Positions 59,421-64,000 of a stretch of DNA of 64,000 nt are shown in pieces. The position numbers were made by a program, and so were the translations under genes. The DNA comes from Angiostrongylus vasorum (lineage: Eukaryota > Nematoda > Chromadorea > Rhabditida > Metastrongylidae). Location: assembly GCA_018806985.1 (NCBI GenBank), contig JADANN010000120.1, positions 1,609,248-1,673,247 of the forward strand, read 5' to 3'. Under the pieces are notes generated by a model. That model was not told the DNA's origin. It ran no database searches and saw nothing but the letters and a program-made list of their open reading frames with translations. How positions within the stretch are numbered: the first letter of the stretch is position 1; every line of letters begins with the position of its first letter.

Positions 59421-59627
59421 AGAATCCACTTGACGAGAATTTAAAGACATCCATAAAGATGAAAATCACAGAGTAGCGGCCAAAACCGAAGACGAAAAGT
59501 TAGCAGCCAAAATCACACAGAAAAGTGGCTTGAGTTCTTTGATGATTATAACCAGATCAATCTCGCCGACGAGTGATTGCTGATGGCAGAGATCGATAGA
59601 ACTAGCTGAGAGACAGCCTAAATGAAG

Positions 59628-59765
59628 AACCCGCATGGTGTGGTGATGAACGCGTTACTGCCCGGAAACTACAATAGCGTGTTCGTTCCCCACCGCAGAC
59701 ACTTGCGGTCCGGAGTTTTGCAAATATCTCAGCATCATTGTGGTTTACTTAGTTTCACAGTAAAG
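59628..59765 (+). repeat. R4 tRNA-like short repeat, copy 5
   Basis: It is near-identical in order to copy 31,668: gtgtggtgatgaacgcgtta, gttcgttccccaccgcagac, ccggagttttgcaaatatctc. No R3 partner is present. Confidence 0.6.
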
Positions 59766-60084
59766 AATGAACTAGTGAGAACTCAAAGATATCAGAACAT
59801 TGAGAAATGAATGACGAAGCTTACTATATTGCGATAAAATGATACACACTATGCAGAAAATAACGAGAGGGACCATGGCGTTAACACAAAACAATTTTTG
59901 GAGCAAGTCCATTGTTTCCAGCAAGCACGATTTTGTTGTTACAGCATCCATTTATTGACAATGGCTATCGTTTTGGCGGTTTCGCCGTCTTCAAAACCTG
60001 GAGAGCTCAGAGCGACGTGATTCGGACGATGAACAATTTTTTCCACAGGCTTTAGCGAAGTTGGCAGCCATTCGATCCGTTTGG

Positions 60085-62200
60085 CTAGTATTTGGTGTTA
60101 TAAGACGGTATAATCAGCAAAGCAAAGATGGTGTAATTGCCGACCATCGCTCTTCACTCCCATCTTATCCCGTTCCAATACTTTCATTATGTTTTCGATG
60201 GTAGCGGCAAATAATTTTGGCGAGGTGGTATCGCCTTGTCTACCCCATTTTTTTATGTCTATGTTAACATCATTAGAGAATGGTGATATCTTAGTTGCGA
60301 AGTTCTTATACAGCTCATGAGAAATCTTTATATACTGAGTAGGGACATCCTAAATGTCCAGGGCTTCCATGGTTGCCTCTATCTCAACTGAGTCAAAAAA
60401 CGCTCTCTAAATGGATGGAAGTGAGACAGAGCGGACGTTTGTACTCTCGTGCTACTTCAGCGAGTCTTGTTATCGTGTGAATGCGATCCATCATATTGAA
60501 TCGTTTTCGAAACCTTGTCTAATCAAATGACTGTCCTTCGTCCAGTGCTCGGTCAATCCTGTTTAGGATGATTGGAGTGGAAAGTTTGTAGACGACAGAC
60601 AGTAAGTAAATTGTGCAGTCATTGTCTATATCATGGAGGTCACCCTTCCTCAATAACACCACAGTTTTGCAGGTTCTCCCCTAAAGAGAAACCTTGAGTT
60701 CTGAAAGGTCACGAGTGAAGAATCCAAATAGTATGTTTATGAAGACTAGTAGAATGTTCTTCAAGCCTTCAAATCCTATCCTGTCCGGATACGGTGTTCA
60801 TAGATTTTTTTTACCGACGAAATAACATGTCGGATTTCAAAAGCGAGTACCGGTGGTACGACATATTCATCTCCTTTTATTTCATATGAAAGCAGGAGTT
60901 CGTTGCTATTGAAGAGATTTGAGTGGTAATCGTAAATAATTTTCTCTATTGCTTTCCTGGAAGTTGTAACACTTTCTTCTGGCTTTAGGATTGCAATTAT
61001 CTTGCCTTTGTTAGCTTCGGTGGACTTGAAAATGCTTTTCCCAGCCTCCGCAGATTCGACCATAACTGCTGCTCTTCTCTCTCTAAAGTCTTCTTTTAAC
61101 GCCTGTCTGCATTGTTCTGCAAGTTCGAACGTTAGTTCACGGTTGCGTGCAGCTCTTGCGATTAAACGTTGGAGTATTAAGTCGAGTGTTTCTGAGGACA
61201 GACTTCTCTTTGTTACTTTCGAACTCTCAGCTTTCATAGCGCTAACGTGAAAATGTTGAATAAGCCGGTCGTATTCCTCGTTAATGTTGTCGAAAACGCC
61301 AATTTCTCAACACCCAACTAATCAACTGGATAAATCCCCATTTGTGGCAGATTTTGGACCTCGTTTTTTTGAATTTAGCTCTTCTTTTTTCTCATTTCTC
61401 TAGAAATGAAATGTGCACGAAGGGGGCGATGGCCTGATCCTCTCTAGAAATTTGAGACAACGGCGACATTGGTTGGCCAAATCTTCTGTTTACTATGATG
61501 TGGTCTATTTCGTTATGCTATTCTCCACTGGGAGACCTACATGCCCAGTGTTGAGGGTGGAGCTTCTGAAACTGCGAGTTACCATTAGTAATGGTCTTGA
61601 GCATCATGATAAACTCAGGAAGCCGCTCGCTCTGCTCGTTCCATTCCAAACTGTGTCTCACAATGTGACATTCTTAAGGGTCCAACCTTAGCATTGAAAT
61701 GTTCAATGATGATCTTAGAGAACATATGGTCTTCTCTGAAGAACTTCCCCCAGTCCCATATAGAACGCGTTCAGTTCATCTTGGTCATAACTTGATGACG
61801 ATGCATACACAACGAGGACTGTCAAAACCAGTGTTGATCCAAATGTCTTCAATAGTGAATATCCGTTTTGGGTTGCGCCAACTCGTGCTGACGAGAATGC
61901 CGACGTCGCAGACTCTTCTGCTGCCGTATGCTCCAAGAAATAGTTCTTTTCTTGTGTCAAACACGGCGTTGAGTAGGTGGCGTCTTTTCCACTGAGCCAG
62001 GCCGATGACATCCTACTTTCTCGGACGGCGATGAATATCTTTCGTACCTGTTCTAGTTCCTCTATCGAGGGCTCCTTTTCAAGCGGATGTCTGCAGGTGC
62101 AGTTTTTCACCTTAGTATTTTGCGATCTAGGCACCCTATAGTGGCCCTGAGATTTTAGCAGTCTTCCCTGCACTCGCTCCCATCCATCCTGTGCCCTATA
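60085..62200 (-). mobile_element. RTE-clade LINE copy 3, dead, 3'-incomplete
   Basis: On the complement it has the endonuclease (KRRHLLNAVFDTRKELFLG near 61,960; YASSSSYDQDELNAFYMGLG near 61,770), the linker as one 153-codon frame (61,237-60,776), then reverse transcriptase with damaged motif A and FADY (60110-60121) in place of FADD, followed by a stop. Sequence similarity stops soon after this motif, so the thumb and C-terminal part are missing. A relic resembling the R5 stem-loop lies just beyond, at 59,965-59,998. Confidence 0.85.
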
Positions 62201-64000
62201 GGGAAATCCTTCCGAGTCAAGGGAAAGAGGTCCCGTTTATTTTATTGTGTTTAGCGCTTTGTTACCGACATATAGTTGGCTGAGCTCTAAACGTAGTACT
62301 TGTGTGTACTCGCGCGTAGCTTGCCTGTCCCGCTTAGAGTAGACATGAAGCTTATTTGTCGGAGGCAACTCATAACCGCCCTCCACATACTTTCACTGTC
62401 ACTTCAATGTAGGTTTTGACAGAACTGAGTCATACAGTGCAATCGGCACAAACAAGAACACGCCAGCGCACGCATGCATGTATGCAGCCTCGTAAATACA
62501 GAAAGCATGTGCCAGATCAGTCGCAGCAGAAACAAGGAGTGCATATTCTGGATCCAACTGCGTTTGTGGGAAGCAAAAGTCGCTTTTAGTCCTCTAACAA
62601 TCCCCCTCTCCGCCACCTAAGGACACGAACCATTGTCTCACAAATAACCGGCTTAGATAGAGAGACATGTAGTTTTTTAATTTATTTATTCAGTTAACGT
62701 TTCAACGTCTTTTATTTTTTTCAGAGCGTGATTGAGCCTAGCCGACTGTCCAAAGGCGGTTGTTCTCGTGATGTGGCTGTTCGTTGTCGCACCAGCCGAA
62801 TACGGGGGGCGGAGAATCTCGTTCAACTGCGCCATTTTGAAAAATATTTTCATGCTATGTGATAGCAAATACAGATCCGACCGCTACAGGATACATTGTC
62901 TTGTCGCCAAAAAGCTAAATCATACTTGATAGCGGCAGTAGATCAACATTCGTCCTGCATAAAGAGCAGAGGCAAGTGAGATTCTTCAGGCGAGCGGTCC
63001 TCCCTCCACTGAATTCGAGCCAAGAAATGTTGCACACGAAGCTGTGCCGATGAACACTCCTGGACGTCATCTTCTAAAACACAGTGTTGAGTGCCCATTC
63101 ATTCCACAATTGATAACAATTTCCTAATCGCTTCAGTATTTGAGGAGATAAGAATTTCTCAGATTCAAAAGTTTAGAATTTTTTTCCATCATAAAAAAAG
63201 CTTTTTTATGTAGTTTGATAATTAATGCGGAATTTCAAATTTTATATTTTTTTTAAGATGAAATGTCTCAGTCTAGAGTAACATCGACGAATCGAAGTGA
63301 AAACTAACAGAGCCTACAAATTTTTTTTCCCACTAGAAGCAACTGTACTTGTACCGGCTGGGTAATATCCTGGATTTCTGGTAGCGGTGCTGTCCTTGAA
63401 AGGCAGTTTGGGCCTCCGCTTCGTTTTTGACGATATCGGAGCATGGATTCGCGAAAACGCATTGGGCTAGTGATGATATGATGATGAGCTAAATTATGAT
63501 GTTTTCCACTGATACCAATAGGTATCGAATTTCGTAGAGAGGTTTTCCAGATGAAAAATGAATGGTGTTGGTTTTCATTACGGCTGCAACCAGCTTCGTA
63601 TGCACTTCGCTGCAATCCTCTGCGTAATTCTCAAAATGGAATATTTCAAGCGCTCCCGCTACGTTCCATTTCTCCAGCTTCATCCTGAGGTTGTACAGGA
63701 GATGTGTTCTTGCACATCGTAGTTTGCCACTGTTTTATGTAGATTCTGTTTTGCCAACCCTTTCGGGTCACTCCAAAGTCCGGCGATGACGGATTTTGAA
63801 TCCAGTCATCACCATCACAGGCATTTGTCCACTAACCCCACGGTTTGTGGACTCAGCCTGTCTTGGGACCCACGAACTCTCTGGCGCGTGGGTTCCCCGG
63901 TAGTGCGGTTTAGAAACCCAGCACTACGCCGTGATTTCGCCGTAATGACATTGAAACGAAGACTGCGGCGTATTGCGATCGGGTTTGTCTTAGCATCTCT
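62201..64000. other. Window end, no supported gene
   Basis: Minus-strand frames at 63,304-63,683 have coding-like patches, but three frames compete and no clear splice pattern was found. The part 62,700-62,850 is GC-richer and may be a repeat. The last 230 bp contain a weak echo of the R2 family (cagtcatcaccatcacaggc). Confidence 0.35.

Noticed and set aside
63304..63683. Possible minus-strand gene at the window end
   Set aside because: Three frames stay open over different parts and no donor/acceptor set gives one consistent chain; left undecided and not called.

Overview
The window looks like nuclear DNA of a parasitic nematode, most likely a strongylid of the hookworm type. Coding information is split into short exons with TTTCAG-like acceptors, one gene belongs to the nematode Clc-like (claudin-related) family, and the DNA is AT-rich and full of degenerate RTE-type LINE copies and short retroposons. 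No bacterial gene layout, rRNA, functional tRNA or CRISPR array is visible. All gene models below were built by eye from open frames, splice signals and matching intron phases, so exon edges are approximate where stated.

Layout. 1-8,600: the 3' seven exons of a Clc-like four-pass membrane protein (+), with introns holding short retroposons. 8,600-15,400: intergenic, repeats only. 15,473-37,814: a long plus-strand gene of about 20 exons whose N-terminal half resembles the GBD/FH3 armadillo region of formins, followed by a Ser/Arg/Pro-rich tail; no FH2 domain was seen. Its introns hold SINEs, a broken RTE LINE and a piggyBac-like terminus. 39,399-40,473: a two-exon minus-strand gene for an Arg/Asp/Tyr-rich, Gly-tailed disordered protein. 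42,714-51,598: at least nine plus-strand exons of an unrecognised gene (5' end not found), with a dead RTE LINE in one intron. 52,400-64,000: repeats and LINE remains, no convincing gene.

Repeats are the most informative part. A tRNA-headed SINE (here SINE1) has seven copies plus two fragments; three copies have target-site duplications, one of them a perfect 12 bp. A second retroposon (here R2) has six copies, three with perfect 12-13 bp duplications, and falls into two subfamilies. Two further short families (R3, R4) lie next to each other at three loci, one of which carries a SINE1 between them. Three RTE copies all have a damaged reverse transcriptase FADD motif. A family called R5 carries a conserved CTGANGA / stem-loop / GAAA motif resembling a hammerhead core.

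The genes show no sign of working together in one pathway; the neighbourhood is a typical gene-poor nematode region whose introns have been expanded by retroposons.
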